NCBI GenBank assembly: GCA_030590405.1
Contig: JAUUYO010000112.1
Location: forward strand, 1 to 10,767
Source: Kangiellaceae bacterium
GTDB taxonomy: Bacteria > Pseudomonadota > Gammaproteobacteria > Enterobacterales > Kangiellaceae
Reading direction: 5' to 3'
DNA length: 10,767 nucleotides
Position numbers and translations under genes: made by a program. Positions 1 through 6,700 of the stretch are shown piece after piece. The notes beneath the pieces are model-generated. The model searched no databases. It was given only the letters and a program-made list of their open reading frames with translations, and was not told where the DNA came from. Within the stretch, counting starts at the first letter, position 1; each line of letters starts with the position of its first letter.

Positions 1-204
1 AGCGTGCCGCCATCAAAATTTGAGCTTCATCTACCAGTGCAGCCACCTACTCGAATATTGAATTCAGTGCAGAAACGTGGAAACCGAAAATTAGATCATG
101 CCCCGACTTATTGAGAAGTTACGCTCACCCACTTTAACTTACTGATATATAACATAATGACGCCTATCTTTTTTATCAGTTCCCACTCTGCATAAGTACA
201 ATTA

Positions 205-846
205 TCAAGCAATCGATAGAGCTAATATCCGATCCAAATCGAATTCATCATCATTTGCCGAATCTCTGGTAAAGTCATACTCCCCATGAAGGTTAATGTG
301 ACGCCAAGTCAGAACAGAGCCATTAAGGATTGATTGAGCTGCATTAGCGCGTTCCTCGACATCCTTTAGATTTACCAAATACTCCGATAAATAGAGGTAA
401 TTCCACAAGACAATGGCATTTTGAATGAGCATTTTACAAGCAGCAGTTAGATCCTGTTCATTTTTCTCGCCTTCTTGTATTTCCTGATTGTTTGCAAAAA
501 ATATTGCTTTGGCGAGCTTGTTAGATAATTCAACACGATTAAGCTGCTTTTCAATTCGCTGGCGCAATTCCACATCGTCATAATACGTTAGCAAAAAGTG
601 CGATTTCATGATGCGGCCAAACTCTTTAAGTGCGTTATACAGGGGGATTTGCTTGGTATAGGAATTAAGCTTGGAGAAAAGCCGGGAGGCTGATGCTTTT
701 TTCAGTTTGATAGTCACCATAAAACGTAACATGTCCTCCCAGTTATCTTTGATCAACTTCTGCCTGATTGCCCGACTTGGTTTTATTAAGTGGCCCTGTC
801 GTGTGTGTTTTCTTGCTATCAAAATCATAGATGGCTTGGCTTCCAA
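205..846 (-). pseudogene. tnpA: Tn3-family transposase, C-terminal part (separated by frameshift)
   Basis: This reading frame holds the last fifth of the DDE transposase. Recognisable Tn3 TnpA signatures in order are NWEDMLRF (about residues 35-42), the IKLKKASASRLFSKL helix region, YNALKEFGRI (70-79), and QLNRVELSNKLAKAIFF (101-117), which carries the catalytic Glu106 (codon 531-529). Then come the LIQNAIVLWNYLYLSEYLV region and the terminal HINLHGEYDF. The first roughly 20 residues are not native: they read the upstream part of the gene in the wrong frame. The true continuation begins at about Ile21 (codon 786-784). It probably has no translation start of its own, so it is a fragment rather than an independent gene. 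Joined to the upstream frame it gives about 1018 residues, normal for the family. Confidence 0.88.
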
Positions 847-3262
847 GTCCTTTTATACGTGGGGCAAATGATGTTCCCATAAAGTGAGTTGCACCAAATA
901 TTGACTCTGTAAACCCATGCGTATCAGTGCTATGGATATCACTCTTCACAACATCGTTGTGGGTTATGCCATCGAGAACATACGCTGCTTCTCGCTCAGA
1001 TGCGCTTATTACGGTCGAATAGAAAAGTGCTTGGCGCTCATCTATGAAGGTGTAGACAGTGGAGCCTTTATCACTGCCAAAGTATTTGAATGAATAGGCA
1101 GAATTCAAAGAATCAACAGCCACGTAGTATTTCTGTCCATCGCTGCTGGTGTGCAACTGGTTGGTGTCATGTCGGTATGCGTTAGCCAAAGACAATTTAT
1201 CGATATAGCTAACAATGTTGTCGCTGGCCGCTTGAATGTTTTTAAGATCAAAGAACCAGGTAACTGTGTTATTAAGGATATCTTCACTAATCCCCACAGA
1301 GATATTAGCGATCCGATTTAACCCTAAGTTACATCCCTTGCCAAGAAGACCGGCTAACAGCACATCTAACGAGGGTTTCATTTTTTTGTGCTTGTTGGAG
1401 AAGTGTGTAAAGCTGGATTTAAAGTCACACACTTGGTTAACATCCGCCAAGATTTTTTGGATAGGGACGTAGCCATTCTGCATAAGCGTGTCACCAACAA
1501 AGCCAAAATCACTGTTATCTATTTTCGGTGTTTTGACCTTGGGCTTGTTGTTACTATCGAGCTGGAAGTATGGATTATCACCGGCGGCTAATCGTGTATT
1601 GACCTCTCGGTACTTAAGGCTGAGTTTTTCCCGTAATCCATCCAAGACCTCGGAAACATCACTAAACTCCCCAAGCCCTGCCGCCTGTAGTAGTTTATCT
1701 CGATCCCTTAACCAGGTCTCTTCATCGATGAGATAATCAAATATACCTTTGTATTTATAAGTTGCATCGAAGATGAGTTGCCCTGACTTAATGTCGTCAG
1801 CAATATGAGCAAATAGCAGGGCCTTGTAAAGCGAAACTCGGAATTCTTCTTTCTGAAGAACGGCTTCACGCTCGTCTTCTTTTAGGAACGCCAGAGGTGG
1901 GTTGTGACCCACATCGCCGTCCATTAATTTGAAATGTTCGATTGCTTCGAGTAATTCCTTGTTAGTGCTTCGATCCGAAAACTCCAAGGCTTTTAGTATA
2001 TTGGATACTCGACGCTGCAACCGAAGAGATAATGACTCTATAATATCAAAATAACGGTTATTTCCGGTTAAATCAGCAAGAAACGCCTCCATTTCACGAA
2101 TGCGTTCCTGCTCTTTTTCATCATAGGATTTTAAACTTTCTCCGATAAGCTTTTCGAGCTGTCGAACGACCTCCGTTTCGGTAAGTGGCGCTTGCGTGAC
2201 AATCTCAATGACCCGCTCTCTGAATTTGGTTAAATTCTTATTTGATTTTGAAACTGCCTTTATTGCTGTATTGCGGCCAGATTGTTCGTCGTTCTCAATT
2301 TTTTGCAACTTTGTCGTTAACTGAGACTTTGCCGACAACGTTGATTTTAGAAAGATGTCAATAAGGGTGTCATGCCGTAAGTAAAACTGATGTTTTAAGT
2401 AGGCTAGCATATGCAGATAAGCCTTGTGCGGATTGGAAAAACTTGCTAACTGAAAGGTTTGTGCTTTTTGAACCCAAGTTGCAAAGTACTCCGTTGCCTG
2501 GTCTGTTAGTTGTAGGTTATGCGTTAATGTCTTGAAGGCAAAATGATAGTTTTTTACACTATCGAAAACTTCAATATTTTTCTGGATCTCTCCTGGCTTA
2601 ACGGACTGACTAATAGCCTTCAAACCTGTAATGGGTGGGCGTGCAAGAGGACGATCTTTATCTACTGGATTGAAAAGTGTTTGGAGTGAATCATCTTGCT
2701 CTCGGGTCAGCCCACTTTCTATGATGCCAAGCAACTGTTCTTCATATTCGTTGAAGTGATCCGTGATGTAAGTAGAAAGCTTGCTATAGGTGGGGATGAT
2801 TAGCTTATTATTCCAACAGTATTCAACCAGTGCTTTAATGACCTTTCGAGGGGAAAGTTGTTGCTCGATAAACCACTGAGCCTGAGATATTAATTTTCTA
2901 TCATGAGATTCATCGGGTAGCGTCCAGCCTGATAGCGACAATATGGTGTCTCTGTGATTCTTACGTGAAGTTTCACTGTAAAGTCGGATGTCTATTTTTT
3001 TATTGATTTCCAGCATTTTACAAACGTATTGAATGTCTCGTTTACGGAAGTCCCCTGCAACAAAGAATTTCCCTGAGGCTCGGAAGTAGTCGAGCTGAAG
3101 TATAAATCCAACCCGGTTAATGTCTGTTCTCAACTTGTTAAAGCCTAATCGCCTGATTTCTGGCGATACTGAGAAATGACGTGGCCTGTCGATTTTGTGA
3201 AACTTTGGCGGTGTATCAAAGGCGCGTTGTTCTTTTGGTGTAAGGATTGCTAGTTTTGTCAT
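743..3262 (-). pseudogene. tnpA: Tn3-family transposase, N-terminal and central part (ends in frameshift)
   Basis: The protein starts MTKLAILTPKEQRAFDTPP and has the N-terminal DNA-binding DUF4158-like region typical of Tn3 transposases (roughly residues 1-160). A long helical middle follows, then the RNase H-like catalytic core. Asp708 sits in HTSSDGQKYYVAVDSL and Asp780 in HSTDTHGFTE, followed by the family motif FAPRIKGLG. Homology stops at about Leu825 (codon 790-788). Skipping one base (787) moves into the frame that carries the rest of the protein including the third catalytic residue. The 14 residues after Leu825 are therefore out of frame. As it stands this product lacks the catalytic Glu and should be inactive unless ribosomes shift or the base is a sequencing error. 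The ATG at 3262 fits the usual family N-terminus; the preceding Shine-Dalgarno is weak. It lies 175 bp downstream of the nucleotidyltransferase gene on the same strand. Confidence 0.9.
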
Positions 3263-3285
3263 AGTTATTATTCTTATTTGTTTAT

Positions 3286-3357
3286 TCAGCCTTGCTTTCT
3301 GGTTGCCGCGTATTTAAATAACGCGGCCAAGATCGGCACTGCCATGAAATCCATCAT
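3286..3357 (-). CDS. possible 23-residue leader or small hydrophobic peptide upstream of tnpA
   Basis: An ATG-ATG start opens a 23-codon frame that reads MMDFMAVPILAALFKY followed by a basic tail and a TGA stop, 23 bp before the tnpA start. The frame is open further upstream, back to about 3440 without another ATG, so it could also be the tail of a decayed gene. The centre is hydrophobic and its codons are GC-rich compared with the surroundings because they overlap a 7-bp GC-rich stem. The AGG before the first ATG is too close for a normal ribosome binding site; the spacing suits the later ATG codons better. No family is recognised. It could be a leader peptide, a small membrane peptide, or chance. 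Confidence 0.18.
   Translation of the reverse strand: MMDFMAVPILAALFKYAATRKQG
3305..3327. repeat. GC-rich inverted repeat upstream of tnpA
   Basis: GCCGCGT (3305-3311) is followed by a 9-nt AT-only loop and its exact complement ACGCGGC (3321-3327). It lies between the nucleotidyltransferase gene and tnpA. There is no clear T-run after it on the minus strand, so it is not a classical intrinsic terminator. It could be a weak terminator, an operator for tnpA, or an mRNA structure affecting tnpA translation. Confidence 0.55.
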
Positions 3358-3437
3358 CCTAAAGCCAAGTGAATTTAGCGACAAAATATTATAGTAATTT
3401 CTGAACAGAGGTGTGCGTCTATCTCGATTGCAGTGCT

Positions 3438-4010
3438 CTATTTAAAAGCGATTTTCCAGACTCCCTCAAAACGTTTTCTCAATAGCGGCTCTGGAACATG
3501 GGGCACAAAGGGAGAATACTTTTTTACATCAATATAAATTTGCTCTTTATCTTTTCCCTTAATTTCTTTCAATATCAGTACCGCATCTTGAATATCCTTG
3601 TCGTGACGTGAGGCATGGACTTTGTGTGCTAATAACTCTTCCCAGGCAGCGGCTTTCAATACCAGATACGGATGTTGAAAGATAACGACTTTAGACTGAG
3701 TTTCCAGACCAAAAAAGCTAACACTGTCATTAAACCAAAGCGATTTGTTATCGATAGACAAACCATTTTCTCCCCCGACTTGCTTTATTAACCGAACGAG
3801 TAACTCTTTATTGGCTGGATTGGCGGGGAAAATAGCATCAACATCCTGTGTCATCATTCTCGACCTAAAATGCATCAGGCTAATAATTCCACCGCAACAT
3901 GTCATTTCAAGTCTTTTATTTTCCATCTTTAACAATTCACCCAGACGATTAAGTGCCTTGGTTAATAATTGGATGCTGATTTGTTTACCGGTACTGGAAT
4001 ATTGGTACAT
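3438..4010 (-). CDS. nucleotidyltransferase-fold protein (DUF6036/AbiEii-like), putative toxin
   Basis: This 190-residue protein has the signature of minimal nucleotidyltransferases. A glycine pair occurs in CCGGIISLMHF (residues 40-41), followed about 15 residues later by RMMTQDVDAIF, whose DVD (56-58) supplies the expected metal-binding acidic residues. A later helix, LLAHKVHASRHDKDIQDAVLIL (126-147), matches the K..A.R..KD..D pattern of AbiEii/DUF6036 proteins. Family members act as toxins that add nucleotides to RNA or protein targets, but the substrate here is unknown. The gene starts 9 bp after the stop of the XRE gene, with an AAGG overlapping that stop, so the two are almost certainly co-translated. 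Its position between resolvase and transposase matches the toxin-antitoxin modules described in Tn3 transposons. The toxin role is inferred from fold and context. Confidence 0.75.
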   Translation of the reverse strand: MYQYSSTGKQISIQLLTKALNRLGELLKMENKRLEMTCCGGIISLMHFRSRMMTQDVDAIFPANPANKELLVRLIKQVGGENGLSIDNKSLWFNDSVSFFGLETQSKVVIFQHPYLVLKAAAWEELLAHKVHASRHDKDIQDAVLILKEIKGKDKEQIYIDVKKYSPFVPHVPEPLLRKRFEGVWKIAFK

Positions 4011-4019
4011 AAAATTGCC

Positions 4020-4661
4020 TTAGACAAAAAACATGAAGTCGCGTGGCGCAAAAATATTACGCTTACTAAAAATGGCTGAAACTAAATCACCTTCATAAAA
4101 TTCTCGATATTCATCAGGGATAACAGAGAAGTCTTTCTGTACTGCGGGGACTCGCAAACACCAGGCGGGTAATACAGTTTTCTGTGATTTTGGCGGCTCT
4201 TCCCATACTTCGGCCATGCGTTCAACAAAGCAGGCTTTAAGTGCATATTTTAAAGTGTCTTTTTCATGTGGATCAGGAATAGACGAAAGCGGCCACTCTT
4301 TCCCCCAAAAAAGTTGAACGTCATCCATAAACGCCACGGTATCTTTTCTTAAAATGGAGTCACACATTCTATCTAGTACGCCTTCTGGTGTCATGACATC
4401 CAGTTGCATATCGTTGTTAATTTCAAGAGAGAGGTTGAGCCGTAACTTAAGCGCCATATTAACCAATGCATCGATACGAAACTCGCTTGAATGACCCTTT
4501 AGTAATGCACTGACTCTTGGCTGAGAGATCCCTAAGTGTTTGGCGGCTTCAATCTGCGTCATACCGTTTTGAGTCACTGTGTCACCAACAGCTCTCGCCA
4601 ACGTTCCTCTCAACTTTAAGTTCTCTGCTCGTATCGTTTCATCATTAATTAATTGCATCAT
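4020..4661 (-). CDS. XRE-family helix-turn-helix protein, putative antitoxin/autorepressor
   Basis: With the start at 4661 the protein has 213 residues. Residues 13-80 form an HTH_37/XRE-like domain: LKLRGTLARAVGD, then the helix-turn-helix MTQIEAAKHLGISQPRVSALLKG (34-56), then FRIDALVNMALKL. The remaining roughly 125 residues are an uncharacterised C-terminal domain rich in Trp and Pro (KEWPLSSIPDP, LPAWCLRVP) that I do not recognise. It is much longer than a minimal Xre antitoxin. The longest frame begins at 4703, but a good GGAG sits 5 bp before the ATG at 4661, so I favour 4661 (4658 is also possible). It is the first gene of a two-gene operon with the nucleotidyltransferase, the usual antitoxin-first order. 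It diverges from tnpR, so it may control both through the palindromes in the gap. Confidence 0.75.
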   Translation of the reverse strand: MMQLINDETIRAENLKLRGTLARAVGDTVTQNGMTQIEAAKHLGISQPRVSALLKGHSSEFRIDALVNMALKLRLNLSLEINNDMQLDVMTPEGVLDRMCDSILRKDTVAFMDDVQLFWGKEWPLSSIPDPHEKDTLKYALKACFVERMAEVWEEPPKSQKTVLPAWCLRVPAVQKDFSVIPDEYREFYEGDLVSAIFSKRNIFAPRDFMFFV

Positions 4662-4666
4662 TATTT

Positions 4667-4670
4667 CTCC
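4667..4670 (-). promoter_or_regulatory. ribosome binding site that supports the internal start of the XRE gene
   Basis: On the minus strand GGAG is followed by AAATA and then ATGATG. The spacing is ideal for the ATG at 4661, while no comparable site precedes the upstream ATG at 4703. This decides the start used here. Confidence 0.6.
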
Positions 4671-4805
4671 CATCAGTCTTGTTATGCTTTGAAAAGTTGG
4701 CATTTTAGGTAGCTATGAGGTAACTCCCCACTTCAACTAAAATTGACCCTACAACATTATCTCGGTATAGAACTAAATTATACATCTACTTTAATATCAA
4801 TAAAA

Positions 4806-4835
4806 GAGTAAAATAAACGTCCGTTTTCTTTACTC
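4806..4835. promoter_or_regulatory. 30-bp near-perfect palindrome, candidate res crossover site or operator
   Basis: The two 14-bp arms, starting GAGTAAA and ending TTTACTC, match at 12 of 14 positions around a central TC (4820-4821), with the inner bases reading AACG-TC-CGTT. Length, dyad symmetry and position just upstream of a divergent serine resolvase fit subsite I of a Tn3 res, where TnpR cuts. Alternatively it is an operator bound by the XRE protein. No experiment or homologous res was available to choose between them. Confidence 0.5.
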
Positions 4836-4877
4836 ATCACAAAAATCCAAAACACTAACCATAAATTAAGATTTATT

Positions 4878-4891
4878 GAGTCAATTAACTC
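4878..4891. promoter_or_regulatory. 14-bp imperfect palindrome upstream of tnpR
   Basis: GAGTCAATTAACTC is symmetric at 12 of 14 positions. It shares the GAGT...ACTC outer arms with the larger palindrome about 43 bp away and lies some 40-80 bp before the possible tnpR starts. It may be a second resolvase-binding subsite or a repressor site. Being AT-rich it could also be chance. Confidence 0.3.
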
Positions 4892-4927
4892 GGTAAAGTT
4901 ATCATGGTTAATATATAGTTACTATTA

Positions 4928-5518
4928 ATGAGTATATTAACTTTTGAGTCACGATTTATGCTAATTGGTTACGCCAGAGTCTCAACTGACGATCAAAACC
5001 TTGATCTCCAAATGGATGCGCTCAAAAAAGCTGGATGTGATCGTATTTTGGAGGATCAGATCAGTGGTGCGAAAGCGGAACGCCCAGGTCTACAAGAAGC
5101 ATTAAGCTATGCTCGTACCGGTGACACCATCGTGGTGTGGCGATTAGATCGTTTGAGCCGCTCGCTGAAAGATCTCATTGAAATGGTGACACTGCTGGAA
5201 TCAAAAGGTATTGGGCTGAAAAGCGTACAAGAAGCAGTTGATACATCGTCAAGTTCAGGCAAACTCATTTTCCATATCTTCGATGCGCTAGCCGAATTTG
5301 AACGTAACTTAATCCGTGAAAGAACTCAAGCAGGGCTTCAGGCAGCTCGTGCCAGAGGACGAAAAGGCGGCAGACCAAAATCTCTTGATAGAGACAAGCA
5401 GGCTTTAGTGGTGAAGTTGTATGAAGAAAAAAAGCATACAATAAAACAGATTTGCCAGATGATGGGGATTTCTAAGCCAACATTATATAAATATATTGAA
5501 GCGGCTAAACAGGACTAA
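4928..5518 (+). CDS. tnpR: Tn3-type serine resolvase
   Basis: This is a 196-residue small serine recombinase. The catalytic domain begins MLIGYARVSTDDQNLDLQ with nucleophile Ser19 (Ser9 if the ATG at 4958 is used). It continues through TGDTIVVWRLDRLSRSLKDL, containing the conserved arginines, the E-helix region IFDALAEFERNLIRERTQAG, and the GRKGGRP linker. The C-terminal helix-turn-helix is KQICQMMGISKPTLYKYI. The protein acts on the res site of a cointegrate to release the two replicons. Family members nearly always start MLIGYARVST, which makes 4958 the likelier start; neither ATG has a strong ribosome binding site. It is transcribed away from the XRE/nucleotidyltransferase pair. It appears intact, unlike the transposase. 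Confidence 0.93.
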   Translation: MSILTFESRFMLIGYARVSTDDQNLDLQMDALKKAGCDRILEDQISGAKAERPGLQEALSYARTGDTIVVWRLDRLSRSLKDLIEMVTLLESKGIGLKSVQEAVDTSSSSGKLIFHIFDALAEFERNLIRERTQAGLQAARARGRKGGRPKSLDRDKQALVVKLYEEKKHTIKQICQMMGISKPTLYKYIEAAKQD

Positions 5519-5686
5519 CTATAAACTTTGTGAAAGACCCAAAAAAAGGTGCGGTTCAATTCCTTATAATTCAATATGTTAGGTTGAGTTAGTGGGCGTT
5601 TTTTACCGCTTTTGTAGTAAAACCCAGAAGTGATATAGTGGGGAAGTGACGCGGTCTAATAGACTGACATGGCAAGATGCAAATAG

Positions 5687-5845
5687 CATATAAGAAAACT
5701 GCACAAATTTAAACAGCAGGTTCGTGTATTAACAAACCGTAATGGGGGCATGAACATGCGCTACCAGCTATATAAATCAGGTTTGTATTTGCGTGGTTGG
5801 AACAACTGTTTTGCTATTGCGAACACGTTTCAATCAAGCAATTAG
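5687..5845 (+). pseudogene. group II intron reverse transcriptase/maturase, C-terminal fragment
   Basis: The frame reads KLHKFKQQVRVLTNRNGG followed by a stretch ending LYLRGWNNCFAIANTF (LRGW codons 5789-5800) and a stop at 5843. This is the group II intron maturase-specific domain (GIIM), whose hallmark is a basic helix and then L-R/N-x-W-x-x-Y/F. There is an in-frame TAG at 5684 and another at 5660, no reverse-transcriptase domain upstream, and no recognisable intron domain V downstream, so this is a degraded remnant. The frame stays open from 5687 to 5842. It lies between the transposon and the convergent ASCH gene, marking an insertion-prone site. The ribozyme half and the intron boundaries are not visible. 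Confidence 0.7.
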
Positions 5846-5860
5846 AAATGGGGCTTGCCA

Positions 5861-6211
5861 CTACGCGAGACCTTTTATTTTTGCTAAATACGGCAGTGAC
5901 TGTTTGGGGCTGAAGTGTTCAATTACTTGTACCAGATCTGTCAGTTGAATGCATGGATAATGAACACGCATACCCTCAAGCATCATTTCATCAGGCCATT
6001 CCTCTTTTTTTTCCAAATATTCAGCTACTTCTAGCAGTGGTAAATCGGTACACCGTTTAACCCAAACCGTGGCGGTTCTTTCAGAACACCCATCGGACCA
6101 ATAAACCATTGGGCCTACATGTATACGCCGCTCTCTAAATCTAATCGTAGATGTTTTATCTCCGTTAAGGATCAGAGGGAATAATCGCTCTACGACATCT
6201 AATTTTTGCAC
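5861..6211 (-). CDS. ASCH domain-containing protein
   Basis: This 116-residue cytoplasmic protein shows the ASCH pattern. A start with LFPLILNGDKTSTIRFRERR (residues 11-29) carries the G-x-K-T-x-T-x-R core. A beta-rich middle follows (GPMVYWSDG, ERTATVWVKR), and the C-terminal region EGMRVHYPCIQLTDLVQVIEHF closes the domain. ASCH is a PUA-like fold thought to bind RNA or nucleotides; some members are amidohydrolases on modified cytidines (YqfB), and the precise substrate here is unknown. The start is GTG at 6211 with a GGAG 10 bp before it; an in-frame TAA lies just upstream and there is no ATG alternative. It ends 15 bp from the end of the group II intron remnant on the opposite strand. About 140 bp with a hairpin separate it from the Moco operon, so it may be its own unit. 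Confidence 0.85.
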   Translation of the reverse strand: MQKLDVVERLFPLILNGDKTSTIRFRERRIHVGPMVYWSDGCSERTATVWVKRCTDLPLLEVAEYLEKKEEWPDEMMLEGMRVHYPCIQLTDLVQVIEHFSPKQSLPYLAKIKGLA

Positions 6212-6254
6212 GAGAAAGCATCTCCACCATTTTCGTTAAATTTAAAGATCCAGC

Positions 6255-6276
6255 GTGGGCAGAAGAGATTGCCCAC
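6255..6276. repeat. palindromic intergenic unit, possible dispersed repeat or terminator
   Basis: GTGGGCA (6255-6261) and its exact complement TGCCCAC (6270-6276) flank an 8-nt loop. The surrounding bases read GTAGGGTGGGCA on the minus strand, a form I associate with short dispersed palindromic repeats in gammaproteobacterial genomes. It sits between the small gene behind moeA and the ASCH gene. It could stop or attenuate transcription coming from the Moco operon, but no T-run follows on either strand. Only one copy is in the window, so dispersion cannot be judged here. Confidence 0.5.
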
Positions 6277-6349
6277 CCTACTTGATTTAATTAAAGCCAG
6301 GAGCGCAATTAAAATGCCATTGTAGAAGAATAAAATCGAATTGGCAGTA

Positions 6350-6682
6350 TTAATCTTTAGTTTTACTTTTTTTGACATCAATTTCTAAAGAGTAATCTTG
6401 TGCTATGTTATTTGATGTCTGGCAAAACAGGATCCCTTTCTTACTCGGTCTTTCTGATATTTCTTTTTCTAAATCAGTTTTTGCAATTCTCAAATTAAAA
6501 CTGTTTTCTTGTTGATTGAATTTGAAACTGTTTTTCTTGTCTGTTAATAGCACTTGATAAGTTAATTGTATCTCTTGTGACAAAGACAATTGTTCAGTTA
6601 ATTGCTTACCTTCTAAAAGTTCATTTGCCTCATCTCGGCTAATGCGGTATCGAATGCCGTTATCTTGAATACGAATATACAT
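6350..6682 (-). CDS. small hypothetical protein behind moeA (DUF7009-like)
   Basis: This 110-residue soluble protein begins MYIRIQDNGIRYRISRDEANELL, resembling small proteins that start M-K-I-R-I-x-x-N-S-I-R-x-R-L-T and are grouped as DUF7009; that assignment is from memory and tentative. The middle carries alternating beta-like segments (EIQLTYQVLL, NSFKFNQ, NSFNLRI). A conserved-looking Cys lies in KKGILFCQTSNN, and the tail is Lys-rich. There is no signal peptide or membrane segment. The gene starts 18 bp after the moeA stop on the same strand, so it is probably the third gene of the moaA-moeA transcript. A role in molybdenum cofactor handling is suggested only by position. Confidence 0.65.
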   Translation of the reverse strand: MYIRIQDNGIRYRISRDEANELLEGKQLTEQLSLSQEIQLTYQVLLTDKKNSFKFNQQENSFNLRIAKTDLEKEISERPSKKGILFCQTSNNIAQDYSLEIDVKKSKTKD

Positions 6683-6700
6683 AAAATAAATTGACCTAAA

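Larger units (their letters stand above)
205..5518. mobile_element. Tn3-family transposon module: tnpA (frameshifted), NTase/XRE pair, candidate res region, tnpR
   Basis: The gene content defines the element: a Tn3-type transposase of about 1018 residues in two frames, a two-gene passenger cassette, and a divergent serine resolvase with an AT-rich palindromic gap between cassette and resolvase. This is the layout of Tn3-family replicative transposons, in which TnpA makes a cointegrate and TnpR resolves it at res. The coordinates given are only the gene-supported core. Tn3 ends are normally about 38-bp repeats starting GGGG and finishing TAAG, and no such pair was found. There is no GGG on the plus strand in 1-204. 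Weakly similar CCCACT-starting stretches occur at 128 (plus) and ending at 5596 (minus), with AT-rich inner parts but no matching target duplication. The element may therefore be decayed or have divergent ends. Confidence 0.85.

Noticed and set aside
107..130. Minus-strand GGGTGAGCG...CAATAAG as a Tn3 terminal repeat
   Set aside because: It is only about 24 bp from GGG to TAAG and points away from the tnpA element, so it would belong to a different element for which nothing else is visible.
671..1736. Several plus-strand frames of 60-82 codons opposite tnpA
   Set aside because: They are antisense shadows of the well-supported transposase with low-complexity, atypical translations.
3745..4023. 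92-codon plus-strand frame opposite the nucleotidyltransferase gene
   Set aside because: Antisense to a gene with clear nucleotidyltransferase motifs; no domain or ribosome binding site of its own.
5550..5556. GTGCG as a possible group II intron 5' end upstream of the maturase remnant
   Set aside because: A five-base match is expected often, and no intron domain V or other ribozyme structure could be recognised near it.
6199..6381. 60-codon minus-strand frame between the small moeA-linked gene and the ASCH gene
   Set aside because: It overlaps both neighbours, crosses the palindromic repeat, and its sequence resembles a repeat translated by chance. A hydrophobic stretch alone is not enough support.
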